Shown here in pieces: positions 45,663 to 56,980 of a stretch of 64,000 nucleotides of DNA. Within the stretch, counting starts at the first letter, position 1, and each line of letters opens with the position of its first letter. Made by a program: the position numbers and the translations under genes. The notes below the pieces were generated by a model that did no database searches, was not told the DNA's origin, and saw nothing but the letters and a program-made list of their open reading frames with translations. The stretch spans positions 234,237,918 to 234,301,917 of the forward strand of contig CM076189.1 in assembly GCA_038277395.1 (NCBI GenBank), in the 5' to 3' direction. The stretch is from Dryocosmus kuriphilus. Its lineage: Eukaryota > Arthropoda > Insecta > Hymenoptera > Cynipidae.

Positions 45663-45832
45663 AGAAAAAAAACACTCGACGAGAAGTGCACCTAAAGACT
45701 TTATTAGTGACTTTATATATCCTGTGTGCGTTAATGAAAGACACTCGACGAGAAGTGCAGCTAAAACTTTATTAGTGACTTTCTATATCCTGCACGTGTT
45801 AAAAATGATACTTGACGAGTGCGTAAAACTCA
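45575..45832 (+). repeat. Leader tandem repeat (3.5 copies, 67-95 bp)
   Basis: ACTCGACGAGAAGTGCAGCT recurs at 45,579, 45,674 and 45,743. A diverged copy (ACTTGACGAGTGC) at 45,810 overlaps the first codons of the polymerase frame. Copies are joined by TTTATATATCCTGTGTG, and one spacer is expanded into a (GT)n microsatellite at about 45,632-45,655. Confidence 0.85.
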
Positions 45833-48800
45833 TATCCGGTATAGAGGATGCGTTAGCTCTAAGGCTATCGTCTGGATACGTGCCTCTAGACAAAGTAAAA
45901 AAATGGAAGAATGAGTGCTCGCTTTGTCTCAAGACAGTCAGGAGGGAACTTTATAGGAAAACACCACGGCAGTCATTAGGCAGAAAACAAAAGTGCCTGC
46001 ATTTAATTAAGAAGTTTGCATGCTTGGAGAATCGCTTCAATTTATTGGAAAAGAAAGGAGGAGGAGGTGATTTGCAGAAGCAGAATCAAGATGATATTAA
46101 TAATCGTGTAAAGTGGTTAGATGTGGACAAAGCTTTTAATAGTCGCATTAGAACATGTGTTGTGGCTGACTTAGTATATAAAGATGTTCTTGCCTTCTTG
46201 AACGATGCATAACGATTATTTATTGTACAAGTGGGTAAAGAGTTACGACGACACAAGTCTTTGAAAAGCAATACACTACTTCTTACCTATTACACTAAAA
46301 TTGGTAAAGACAAGCCTGACGAGAAAAATTTCAAGTCAAAAAATGAGTCAATATATTCCACCACTGACTTGAAATTATAGTTTCAAACGTATCTAAGGTA
46401 CCCAGTCCTCAAGGAAATGGAGGAATTTGAGAAAAAGGACTCTGGGTGGACCTTACACTCAATTATCAAACTTTCCTTCAACATTAACAAGCTCAATCCA
46501 ATGAAGGGGCGTTCCTTCATTGAACTTCCCTATGGGTTAAGATAAGGAAAGCATGTATCAACGTACAAAACAACGACAAGTTGCCCTCAAGGATGTGGCT
46601 AAATTTGAAGACAGAAACAACATATCTGTGAATGTGTACGGATTAATTAAAAAGAGAGAAAATTAACTCACGGTTGTGCCTGTTCATCTAACCTCACAAA
46701 AAAGAGACACACATGTGAATCTTCTCCGTGTAGAAGAGGAGTATGTTTGTGAGGATAACAGTGATGAAGAAGGAGAAGAAGAAGACCAGAACAGAAGACC
46801 TCAAATATTCAACTACCACTATGTGTGGATAAAGGACCTTTCGCGAATAGCCTCTACACAACTGTCCAAAATGAAAACGAGAAGGTATATTTGCGACCGA
46901 TGCTTGCACTATTTCATGAAAATGGAGAAACTGATTGCACACTTGGAGGATTGTGTCAAATTAAATAATTGCAAAGTGGTGCTGCCAGAACCTGGAAAGA
47001 ATATCATTCAATTCAAAAATTTCAAGAATCTAGGGCGAGCTCCTTTCATCATCTATGCCGACTGCGAATCATGTTGTTAATACCCGTAAATGATGATAAT
47101 GAAGGAGTAAAAATCTCAAATGCTGAAATTTTTGAAAAACATGAAGTTTTTGAAATTGGATATTTCTTCAAGTGCAGTTATGATGATTCACTGTCCTTTT
47201 ACGAATCCTGTCCCGACAATGTGGAACCGGCAAAGTGTTTCGCTCAACAGTTGCTCAAAATTGCCCAGGAATGTAACAATATTCTGGCATCTACAGTTTC
47301 AATGCAGAAATTGTCATTTGAGGAACAAGTAGCCTTTATAGATGCCAAAACTTGTCACATTTGTCAGAAGGCATTACATACCCCAATGAAAAAGGTACAT
47401 GATCATTGTCACTTAACAGGTACGTACCGCGGTCCTGCGCATGACCATTGCAACTTATCATATCAGGACTCAAACACCATACCTGTTGTGTTTCATAATC
47501 TGAGTGGGTATGACGCTCATTTTATCATTCGCGATATTGCAACACAATTTGAAGGTAGAGTCAAAGTTCTTGCGCTCACTAAGGAAAAGTGCATTTTCTT
47601 CACAAAGTATGTTCAAGAAACTCAAGTAAAATTTAGATTCATCGATTCATTCCGATTTATGGCCTCTTCCCTGGAAAAGGTACAAAATTATCAATGCTGT
47701 GTTTGCTGGTGTTGAGCGAGAAAAAATTGACCCTCTCACGAGGAAGGGCTTCCCTATGAATACCTAGACTCAAGGAACAAACTAAGGAAACTCAGCTTCC
47801 ACCAAAAGACAAATTCTACAGCACTCTCAATGATTTGGCAATATCGGACGAAGATTATGCACATGCACAACAGGTATGGTGTGCATTTAACATCAAGACA
47901 CTCGGTGAGTACGTCAGTCTGTACATGAAAACTGACGTTCTGCTTTTGGCTGACATTTTTGAAAGTTTTCGAGAACTGTATCTCGAGGCTTACGACTTGG
48001 ATCCAGCACACTGCTACACCACTCTTGGATTGACATGGAATACCATGCTCAAATATTCAAAGGTAAGATTTCACCCGATGTTTATATGCTGTTGATGATT
48101 GAGCAAGGCAAAAGGGGTGGGGTAAGTCAATGCCCCAACCGTTGTGCCATTGCCAATAACAAGTACGTGCCATCGTCCAAAAAAGATGGGGAGATCATTT
48201 TCATTGAATATTTAGAAGCAAATAACCTGTACGGTTGGGCAATGGAACAGCCTCTCCCTTACGGTGGTTTCGAGTGGGTTACGAATTTGCAAAATTTTGA
48301 TTTCAACATTTCAGACGATTCGCCCTTTGACTACATTCTGGAAGTAGATTTGGACTATCCCGCGGAACTTCACGACAAACACAATGACTTGCCGTTTTAT
48401 CCAGAACACTCGAAACCACCGGGGTCCAGCCAGTAGAAGCTCCTAACTACCTTCCTGCCGAAACGAAAGTATGTTATCCTTTATCGTGCTCTGAAAAATG
48501 CATTAGCCCATGGACTGAAACTTATCAAAATTTGTAGAGTGCTGAAATTCATTGAATCTGCATGATTGAAAAGTTATATTGATTTTAACACAATATTGAG
48601 GACTAACGCTAAGAACGAGTTTGAAAAAAATCTCTACAAACTCATGAATAATGCAGTTTACGGAAAGACAATGGAGAACGTACGAAAATACCTTGATGTG
48701 AAACTCGTGACAAAGTGGGAGGGTAGGTATGGAGCAGAAGCCCTCATAGCCCGACCAAACTTTCACAGTCGAACAATCTTCAGCGGGAATCTCGTTGCGT

Positions 48801-49430
48801 TTGAACTGAGAAGAACTGAAGTTTTGTTCAACAAGCCGGTCTATGTAGAACTTGCAGTATTGGATATCTCTAAGATCCTCATCTACGACTTCTACTACGA
48901 CTACATGATCGAAAAATACGGTAACAAATGCAAACTTCTATACAGTGACACAGACAGTCTAATCTACGAAGTAAAATGTGATGACATTTACGCCGACATT
49001 AAATACGATATTCACAGATTTGACACCTCTGACTACCCTCGAGACAATGTTTTCGAAATGCCGCAAGCCAACAAAAAGGTATTAGGTCTGATGAACGATG
49101 ACTGTTGTGGCAAAATTGTCACTGAATTTGTTAGCTTGCGGAGAAAAATGTACAGCATCCGTGTAAACGGCGAAGACTTTGTGAAAAAAGCCAAAGGTGT
49201 ACAATAAGCCATTGTACGAAAAAAATAACATTCGGCGATTACACGGAATGACGGAATGCTTGAGAAATTTGTCAGTCCAAAGCAGAACCCAGTAATCAGA
49301 TCGAGACTATACAATGTCGAGACCATTAAACAGTCAAAAGTTGCACTGAGTCCTTACGATGATAAGCGATGCTTGCTCACCAACACCACAGACACTCTTG
49401 CGTGGGGACACTACAGACTAAACACCACGC
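45805..49430 (+). pseudogene. polB: Polinton DNA polymerase B (protein-primed family), broken
   Basis: Replicates the element. Order: N-terminal insect-Polinton extension (45,805 to about 46,545), Zn-finger-like CDRC..H..C (about 46,890-46,960), Exo I (IYADCES, about 47,055), an endonuclease-VII-like Cys/His cluster (CHICQ...HDHCHLTGTYRG...CN, 47,350-47,455), Exo II (FHNLSGYDAHF), Exo III (FIDSFRFMASS), polymerase motif A (YLEANNLYGW, Asp to Glu at 48,215-48,217), motif B (KLMNNAVYG, about 48,637-48,664), motif C (YSDTDS, 48,941-48,958) and a C-terminal PYDDKR...WGHY. Breaks: in-frame stops at 46,210, 46,378, about 46,540 and 46,663, a deletion near 46,560-46,590, frameshifts near 47,075, 47,710, 48,075, 48,436 and 49,205, and TGA at about 48,562. 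Non-functional. Confidence 0.92.
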
Positions 49431-49590
49431 AAATGGACGTTGACGCTACTGACACAGTGACATCACGCAAATGGACGTTGACGCTATTGACACCACGCAA
49501 GTGGACGATGACCCTACTGACAATGACGACGACATTGTTACAGACAATAATTATGAACTTTTGGACCCTCTTGTTCAAAATTAGGTACTG
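49426..49590 (+). repeat. Short tandem repeat after the polymerase
   Basis: CACGCAAATGGACGTTGACG-type units of about 29-38 bp start at 49,426, 49,464 and 49,493. They encode an acidic Asp/Thr-rich tail in the polymerase frame before it degenerates. Confidence 0.7.
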
Positions 49591-49642
49591 TGAATTCATC
49601 ATAACTGCACATCGGCAGCCCTTTTGTAAATACATTATTATT

Positions 49643-49738
49643 GTACAGCGTTGAGGTGAATGTAGAAATATGTCTCTGTGGCGCGACAGTCTTTGTAAAT
49701 AGTTACTTTCGACTCTTGTAAATACATTATTATTATTG
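49643..49738 (+). repeat. Polinton ~100-bp tandem repeat, left copy
   Basis: GTACAGCGTTGAGGTGAATG...TTTGTAAATAGTTACTTTCG...TTATTATTATTG. It is the same unit as the array at 54,986-55,340 and was cut off from it by the retrotransposon insertion. Confidence 0.88.
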
Positions 49739-50017
49739 TTGGCCCACCTCCTCCCACAGGTACTCATGACCCGGTACTTCGCTACTAAACACGATCGCGA
49801 ACACGACAAGTGCTTAGTAGATTCCTTGGTGTCAGATGCCGTTTCAAAAATTATTCTGCTTGCGCATTCGTCAAATAAATAATATAATCCTGCTCTGGAC
49901 CATGAAGCATCGCAGCTTTTGCTCAGGCTTAGGGATGCCTGAAGCATGTGGTGTTATTCTGAATGGAGGAAATTCACAAATGAATAAGATAGACGCCCAA
50001 AGAATCATTGCCTGTTG

Positions 50018-50048
<31 letters not shown>

Positions 50049-53000
50049 GCAACGAGTTCCATCAGGTGACATTATCAAAGACATTTGTCCTCTTAGTTCT
50101 TATGTCATTTTTAATCAAAAAATATCAAAACGTAATAAGCGATGCTTATACCAGGCGCCAAGGGGGCAAAAGCACTCCTCTTAGAGAAAGAGAGAGAGAG
50201 AGAGAGAAAGTGAGAGAGAGGGGGGGGGGGGGGGGAGATCATAGGCGAACCTGGGAATGGAAACCAGAGCATTCGTTCTTTTCTTTTTTAAAAAGAGATT
50301 TATGAACCGGCATCTGAGACAAACGATTCTAAAAATATAATATTACGAGCGGTGGACGACACACACAACTTCACAAACGTACACAGACATACACGACATG
50401 ATAGCGACAACAATAATAACAATAATAATAAACGTAATCACAATAAGAAATTAAAAGACATTTTTTAAAAATAACTAAAAGAATAAATAAAAATAAAATA
50501 AATATTAAGAAATAAAAAATAACAAATTATAAAAAAATAAATAAATAAATAAAATTTAAAAAATAAAAATAAAAAAAAAATAAAAATAAAAGTGTTACAA
50601 CATGTCAACATCTTTTGTGTACGCGGGATAGACTTGCTCACAGAAGACAATTAGCCGGTATCATTTTCAACGCCCAGAAAACTCCGGCCGATGCGGCAGG
50701 TGTTAAGCAATATCGCCTTCTGTATAAGATATAAAAATTTCCCAGCTCCCAGGTCTTTTAAGTGCTGGATGCATCTCACGTGAACGTTCCCTGTGGAAGA
50801 GACTACGACCGTGTGAAGGGTGACTTTCTTCACTCTCCACACGGCCATGATCTCCTGCCTTAACTCCGCATATTTCTGGATCTTCTCAGTATATCGAAGG
50901 TGAACGTTCTTATTTAAGGGAACACTAATGTCAATAATTCTGAAATGGTCATCGCGTTTGTTCCACTAGAGGACGTCCGGTCGATTATGCCTGACTAGGT
51001 TGTCTGTCAGGATAGTCCTGTCCCAGTAGAGGATATGATGTTCGTTCTTTAGTACTCTTACCGGGGAGTATTTGTAATAAGGCTTACACTCCTTTAGAAA
51101 ACCAAGATTTAGGGCAATCTGTTGGTGGATGATCCCAGCAGCATCATTGTGTCTACTGGTATATTCTTGCGAAGCAAGCATCGTACAGCCATCAATGATG
51201 TGATCGATTGTCTCATTTGGATTCCCACAGAGGCGGCACTTGTCAATAACCGCCTCAATATTGAGGACGTGCTTTTCGTAGCTCCTCGTGTTCACTACCC
51301 CATCTTGGATAGCAATAACGAACCCCTCTGTTTCCGGAAAGAGTTCTCCCCGCTTTAGCCAAAGGTTTGAAGCATTAGTATCCACGCACGGAAGATCTAG
51401 TGTTTGAGGGTGCTTTCCATGCAATTGCTTGTTTCGCCATTGAGCATTAAGATGTTCAACAGTTAGATTTCCGATGTTTTGGTAATCAGAAACTGCAAGT
51501 TTCAGAGGAGTGTACAGATCTACTCTACAGATGTAGTCGTAAAGCGGGACAATCGTCCTGTTTAGGAAGTATTCACGAAGATGTGTGACTTGTGAGTCAC
51601 AAAGCCGTCGGACATCCAAAGCCCCTCTACCACCAAGCTTGCGTGGAAGTACTGTTCTCTGCAGAGCCGTTCTCTGGTGATGCATCCGATGTTCAGACAT
51701 TTTCACGTGGATGATTCTGTTTAGAGTCTCGAAGTCCGTCTAGACCACAATATTAACCCAAAAGAGTATGTCAGGAGAGTAATAGCAAAGGTGTTAATTG
51801 CCTTGGCGATGTTCCTAGCAGTGAGATCGGTAGACATGATCGAACTCAGTCGTCTCGAAAAGGTAGTCTTAAGTGCCTCTTTCATTACAGACAGAAGTGG
51901 TCCTTTAGCCTGCAATATACCGAGATACCTATATGACTCCCCAACAAACATCGTCTGTATCAGATCCTGGTCATCCGTTTCCAATAGAGTGATCATTTCT
52001 CCATGGGATAAATGCAGTTTGCTGCATTTATCCAGGCCCAGACTCATCCTGATGTCATTGGAAAACTGCAATAAGATGTTAAGAGAGTTTTGCAGTTTGG
52101 ACTGTGAGTTAGCATAAACCTTTAGATCGTCCATGTAAAGGAGGTGCGTAAGCTGAGATTCAGCCACTCCCGTCATTATATTAAACACGTAGGACTTGTT
52201 GCTGAGTGTTCTACTTAAAGGGTTCAAGGCCAAACAGAACCATAATGAACTAAAAAAGTCACCTTGAAAGATGCCTCGTTTAATTGACAAGGACTGAGTG
52301 TCCCTCGTCGCTCCACGACTGAAACACCTGATTTTCGTACACCATGTGCTCATGGCGTGACTCAAAAATTGAATCACGCACGGACCGATCTTATATATCC
52401 TAAGAATCTCAAGTAGATAGTCGCGAGGCACTGAGGGAAAAGCTTGCTTATAGTCAATATAGGCCATGTGTAAATTACGTTGGTGGTACTTCGCATGTAG
52501 CACCACCGCAGTATCAATTGTGACCAAGTCCTTACAACCACGGGAGCCCCGACAGCAACCCTTTTGTTCTTCTGTCAGGACGTTGTTCTCCTCACAGTTT
52601 TTATAGATGCCTTCAGATATAATAGCCGTTAGACACTTGTAGAGTGTGGAAAGGCAGGCAATTGGTCGATAGTCTTTAGGAATATTAGGATCTGGTTTTT
52701 TTGGTATCATATACGTGACTCCCTCTGTCATGAAGGAAGGCATAAGTTCCGGATTGTCTAGAATGGCCTGAAGAGCGCCTGCAAGGGCTTGGTGCAGAGC
52801 CACTAAATACTTGTACCAGAAACTGTGCACCCCATCCGGATCAGGCGCCTTCCATTCTTTCGCCCTCTTTAGGATGCGAGTTACCTCAGCAGCTGTGATA
52901 GATAAATTATCCATCGCAGACAGCTCTAAAACTCTCTCTTTTTCGAGTTCAAGCCACGGCGTGTCAAAATCACTTGACATATGATTACCCCAGATACCTG

Positions 53001-54956
53001 ATCAATATCTGGCCATCTCCTCAGCACTCGGGGGTTCCCTGGCATTATTGATTTCTCCATCAGAAAGTTTACAGTAAAACTTCTTTTCATTTTGTAAAAA
53101 CATCTTGTTGTCATAACCTCTAGTGGTAGACCGGTTGAAGCACCGCAGACGCGCTGACAGGACCATGAGCCTTTGTTTCAAGTAGTCAATTACTTCATCT
53201 AGATCCTTAGATATTCTTGGATTGATGTTAAGTGGACGAAGGATTTCGTCCACGTGTCGAGTCAGCCTCTGTGCCCGATTGCCTTTCCGAAATTGGTACA
53301 ACCGACAAAGTTTAGCTCTTACTTTGCTGACTTCGTTTTGAAGCCTAATCTTCTACAGAGGATCTGACTTACTCCTGGGGAAGTAGGTGTTATTTCCCCT
53401 AGGCTTGATTTTGATGCTTAACGTCCTGGCACACGCGACGGCAGGGCAATATGCAATAGTCTGCAACTGCTGTAAGCTCATGTCTTGACGCAGGAACAGA
53501 GGCAATATGTGGTTGTTTAAGCTGCCAATTAACCAGAGAAGGTTCCTAAATTTTGGAAGAGCACCCCTTTGGGATGGTTACAGTTCCGTAAACTCTATAA
53601 TGGCACCAGTGGAGTACCCTAAGAGACACAAGCTCTGTTCATTGAGCTCTTCAGTTGGGTCCGCAGGGGCCTGGTTCGGCGGATGAAGCCCTAATGATTG
53701 ACGATTATGTAACAATCTTCGTTCTACATCCCCCAGGCCCAGCTCCCGAACATTTCTAGCGTCTCGTATCTCGGGCAGAATCTCCTCCTCAGCTCCCTCC
53801 AGGGGGTTCATTTAGGGGAGTGCTAGATCTTGTTGCACTTGCCTCTTAATGTTTTTAATTTAGACCATGGAAAGGAGCTGTCGGCGCTCAATTGAGCGGA
53901 ATTGGTCAGCTAGGTTTTGGGCAGTCACCCTCGAGGCTAAGTCCGGATGAAAGCTTATGAAGAGACGATGATGTTCGCTCGTCATAAACCCCCCTCGGAA
54001 AAAGCCTCAAAGTGACATCTGACTACATCCTTGTTCATGGTTTTCCATGATATTCGCTTTCTGATGTGTGTACCCACCTGTTGTTGCTGGAGAACGGTCT
54101 CAACCTCGGATCTAATTCGGCTAAAGGTTCTTCTATGGAGGAGATTCTCCCGAGTTATTAGTTGTACTCTTCGACTGAGGTCATCTTCTGTTACTGTCGG
54201 TAGTTCCGGGAATTTCGCCACAAATTTTCGGCGAAAGGTCATGCCATCTTGTGAACTGGCGGTCACACCTAACTCGTTCTCAAATTGACAACGCATCAAG
54301 TACTCATCATGTTGAGGTTGAAAATTGATGCGTTGCTGCGGTACATCTGCTGAAGTGGTCGGACGTTCGTTATCGTCCGAAGCATCATCAGCAGTTGTGC
54401 CTGGTGACATGGCACCTACCGCCTCTTGCCGGTGTTCTGGCTGGACAGAGTTTTCTTCGGGTAACATGGTTCGAGTTGCCTGTCAATCACGCAACTCGCC
54501 GTTGTCAGTCCGAGTACTTTCACACCCGGCGGTGTCATCAGGGGGAACCCGACGATCTTTGGGTAGCGACCACCGCTTCATAACATTTCTTAAATTATTC
54601 ATTTAAGATTTCTAAAGCTAGGGAAAGGGTAGTCCACCCTCACAGAGCCCCGCATGCAAGGGTAAGGTCTATATACTCCAGGAGGCGACCTGGTATCCTA
54701 GAGACACCGTACACGAAACCGCACCCCTGTTGCCACGCAGCCTTAAGCACGGTAGATCACGCCATGACTTGGGGGTTATTCCTTCGGGACCATCTCTGGA
54801 CCATTGTCCGCGACTGACTATTTAGTAGTGTAACTATATTCAGCAGAAAACCTTAGTACAGGTCCCCTCTATCCGCAACCTGAGGACGCGCCTGATGGCC
54901 TGGTCAAGGGCCCCATCCGAGATAACACGAATATCGAGTTAACCCGGATGTCCAGG
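49739..54956 (-). mobile_element. R4/Dong-like non-LTR retrotransposon inserted in the Polinton
   Basis: About 5.2 kb on minus, with 5' end at 54,956 and 3' end at 49,739, flanked on both sides by TTATTATTATT. It encodes a reverse transcriptase followed by a Cys/His motif and a restriction-like endonuclease, and has no apurinic endonuclease. That layout and insertion into TAA/TTA repeats match the R4/Dong group, whose Dong member targets TAA repeats (established knowledge). The 3' part contains a T29 run (about 50,017-50,044), (GA)n and G14 runs (about 50,187-50,236) and A-rich low-complexity DNA (50,410-50,590). Clade assignment is by motif recall and needs a tree. Confidence 0.75.
50651..54590 (-). 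pseudogene. R4/Dong-like ORF: reverse transcriptase and restriction-like endonuclease, broken
   Basis: Single-ORF polyprotein for target-primed reverse transcription. From the N-terminus: a low-complexity region (about 54,590-53,578, frames at 53,982-54,467 and 53,578-53,811), a conserved pre-RT block (FRKGNRAQRLTRHV, 53,301 downward), RT (52,980-51,721) with the KAPDPDGV, YRPIACLST and AYIDYKQAF blocks, QGDFFSSLWF, and catalytic LLYMDDL. After it come a CRLCG..ETIDHII..C..L motif (about 51,240-51,180) and a nuclease part with NRPDVL...RIIDISVP (about 50,985-50,890). Damage: P replaces D in AFD, QGDSxSP is altered, frameshifts near 51,715, 52,985 and 53,000-53,800, and TAG at 50,966. Inactive. 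Confidence 0.88.
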
Positions 54957-54985
54957 TTATTATTATTATTATTGTTTTTATTATT

Positions 54986-55340
54986 GTACGGCGTTGAGGC
55001 GAATGTAGAAATATGTCTCTGTGGTGCGACAGCCTTTGTAAATAGTTACTTGCGACTCTTGTAATAAATATTATAATTATTATCATTATCATTACTGTAC
55101 AGCGTTGAGGTGAATGTAGAAATATGCCTCTGTGGCGTGACAGCCTTTGTAAATAGTTACTTTCGACTCTTGTAAATACATTATTATTATTACTGTACAG
55201 CGTTGAGGTGAATGTAGAAATATTACTCTGTAGCGAGTCTTACTTCAGGTCAGTCATTGTAAATTGTTACTTTCAACTATTGTAAATGCACAATTGTATC
55301 ACCTGCGTTAAGGTGAATGTAGGCATAATCTCCCGTAGCT
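54986..55340 (+). repeat. Polinton ~100-bp tandem repeat array, right part
   Basis: Units beginning GTACAGCGTTGAGG start at 54,986, 55,097, 55,195 and (diverged) 55,296, spaced 111, 98 and 101 bp. Each holds AATGTAGAAATATG, a GCGACAGCCTTTGTAAATAG box and TTATTATTA. The TTA tract of such a unit was the retrotransposon target. Confidence 0.9.
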
Positions 55341-55388
55341 GACGTCTGACTTCTATTGTAAACAGGGGATATAAGGGTTATATATTGA

Positions 55389-55415
55389 ATAAAAGAAAAG
55401 ATTTATATGAATTGC
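55389..55415. terminator. Convergent poly(A) signals between the two Polinton gene blocks
   Basis: AATAAAAG on + at about 55,389 and, on minus, AATAAAAAAG at about 55,408-55,417. They lie where rightward polymerase transcripts and leftward integrase transcripts meet. Confidence 0.45.
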
Positions 55416-55489
55416 TTTTTTATTGATCAAAACCTTACATCTAGTTAGTACAAGCGTATAATTTGTACATTGAATCTCATCTTTGGTTT

Positions 55490-55612
55490 AACATCAGTTT
55501 AACATTGATTCATCGTTGGTTTAACATAGGTTTAACGTTGGTTCATCGTTGGTTCAACGTTGGTGCAACGTTGGTTCAAAATTGGTTCAACGTTGGATCA
55601 ACATTGCACAGA
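55490..55612 (-). repeat. Minisatellite of ~12-bp GTTGGTTCAAC units
   Basis: About ten variants of GTTGGTTCAAC/GTTGGTTTAAC in tandem, immediately downstream of the integrase frame on minus. Decoded on minus it repeats an Asn-Val-Glu-Pro-Thr-like pattern with stops, so it is non-coding or decayed. Confidence 0.85.
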
Positions 55613-55639
55613 GTTCATTCAACATTGCACAAAAGTTGA

Positions 55640-56564
55640 TTACATATCTGATTTGTCTACCCAGCTGTTGTGTGAACCATCAAAGCCTAACCACTTTACA
55701 TCTTTATTGCCACGTCTCTTGATTACTTTTTCCACAAGATATACGTCTGGATGCTAAACTTTGAGAAGTTCCTGTTCATAGAATCTGCCAGCGATACTTT
55801 GTTCTTGATAGTCCTTGAGGTTGTACGTCACTGGATTGGTGGGTATAACTTGTGTCACAGTGAATATCTCTGTTGTCCAGTTTGGAGTGTATCCTTTCTC
55901 AAAGAAATGCTTGTGCTTGCTGACTCGAACCCTATCACCAACTTTGAACTTTGCTCTCTTCCGTCTCGGTATACTTCGCAGTTTTTTAAAGCGTTGCAAG
56001 AGTTCCTTTTCATCCTTAGCAGTGACATCTCTGGGCTTCATACCGATTAATCAATGTTTTGTATTATTGTACTTGGAGATGAGAGCAGGTAAAATGTCTA
56101 TCCACTTGTAGTTGCCTCTCAAGCTAAATTGTGGCCACATTTTGTTCTTGAGTGTGCGATTAAATCGTTCACAGATTGAAGCCTTTAGATTACTGTGCGT
56201 TGAGTACATATTAATCCTGTATTGCTACATAAGATTTTTAAACTGCGAATTATAAAACACTTTGCCTTTGTCAGTGTGTAAGTTTTTTGGGTTACGATCC
56301 TGCACCAGTACAGATTCCATTTCTGAAGTGACATCTGATCTACTCTTGCTTTTAACAGGGACAGCCCAGGCGTACTTGGAGAAAAATATCTATTATGGTA
56401 AGTAAATACTTGTGACCATTATTCTCGTGGGCGTAGAGTAGCATTTCAACCAAATCTGCCTGCCAAGTCTCATCTATACCGTGCACTTGCACGAGCCGAC
56501 CTGGATAATTCTTTCTAGCCGGTTTATGCAGTTCTGTGACTATTGCCAGTTTCTCCTTGTCCAT
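55640..56564 (-). pseudogene. int: Polinton integrase (DDE) with C-terminal chromodomain, broken
   Basis: Retrovirus-type integrase that inserts element DNA into the host. From the ATG at 56,564: HGIDETWQADLVEM (first catalytic Asp), LTIIDIF, LHTDKGKVFYN (second Asp), CERFNRTLKNKMW (catalytic Glu), SH3-like C-terminal part (KVGDRVRVSK...YTPNWTTEIF) and a chromodomain end (VYLVEKVIKRRGN...KWLGFD). All three catalytic residues are visible. Breaks: one extra base near 56,380, TAG at 56,225-56,227, TGA at 56,051-56,053 and TAG at 55,754-55,756. The N-terminal zinc-binding region usual for this family is missing; the frame starts inside an overlap with the next gene. Confidence 0.92.
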
Positions 56565-56937
56565 TCTCGAAGGCGTTTAGTCGAGCGTCCAAATGAGCAA
56601 TGAGTTCAGCGTTACGAATTGTCAAGTCTTGTTCGCTATCAATTTGCAAGTTCTTTAGTCTCTCGTTGATTGTTTCCTCGAGGATACGTATCATCAAATT
56701 ATTACTGTCAATCTCTGTCCGCATAGACGATGTGACTTTAAACACTGTACGTATCTCGTTTTGAATAATGCGCTGTACAATTCTCAAATTGACTGCGTCG
56801 TATTGTTCTTTGGCATCACTAATGTTGCACAGTCTCTTGTCGTCTATAATGACCGTCGGAAGTGCTCTTGAATCCCACACCAGGAGGTCCACGGCTTGCT
56901 GCTGCAGCGGTTCGATCCAGGTGACATCCAAACACAT
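56524..56937 (-). CDS. Polinton ORF, possible fibre-like protein (137 aa)
   Basis: Open frame starting MCLDVTWIEPLQQQAVD. It contains VIIDDKRLCNISDAKEQYDAV followed by NLRIVQRIIQNEI and a long helical, coiled-coil-like half (NNLMIRILEETINERLKNLQ). The pattern 'I-ISD-x4-YDAVNx3V' resembles the shaft repeats of phage and viral fibre proteins ('DAVNKKYVD'); this is resemblance only. It sits between the DUF8207-type gene (44 bp upstream) and integrase, overlapping the integrase frame by 41 bp, so its natural C-terminus may have been lost. Confidence 0.55.
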   Translation of the reverse strand: MCLDVTWIEPLQQQAVDLLVWDSRALPTVIIDDKRLCNISDAKEQYDAVNLRIVQRIIQNEIRTVFKVTSSMRTEIDSNNLMIRILEETINERLKNLQIDSEQDLTIRNAELIAHLDARLNAFENGQGETGNSHRTA

Positions 56938-56980
56938 CGCTACTCATCGTGATACTGATGATATTTTTATGTGTACGCTC

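Noticed and set aside
49411..49947. 178-codon minus frame across the retrotransposon left boundary
   Set aside because: It spans the junction of two elements and is antisense to the polymerase tail, so it is a chance frame.
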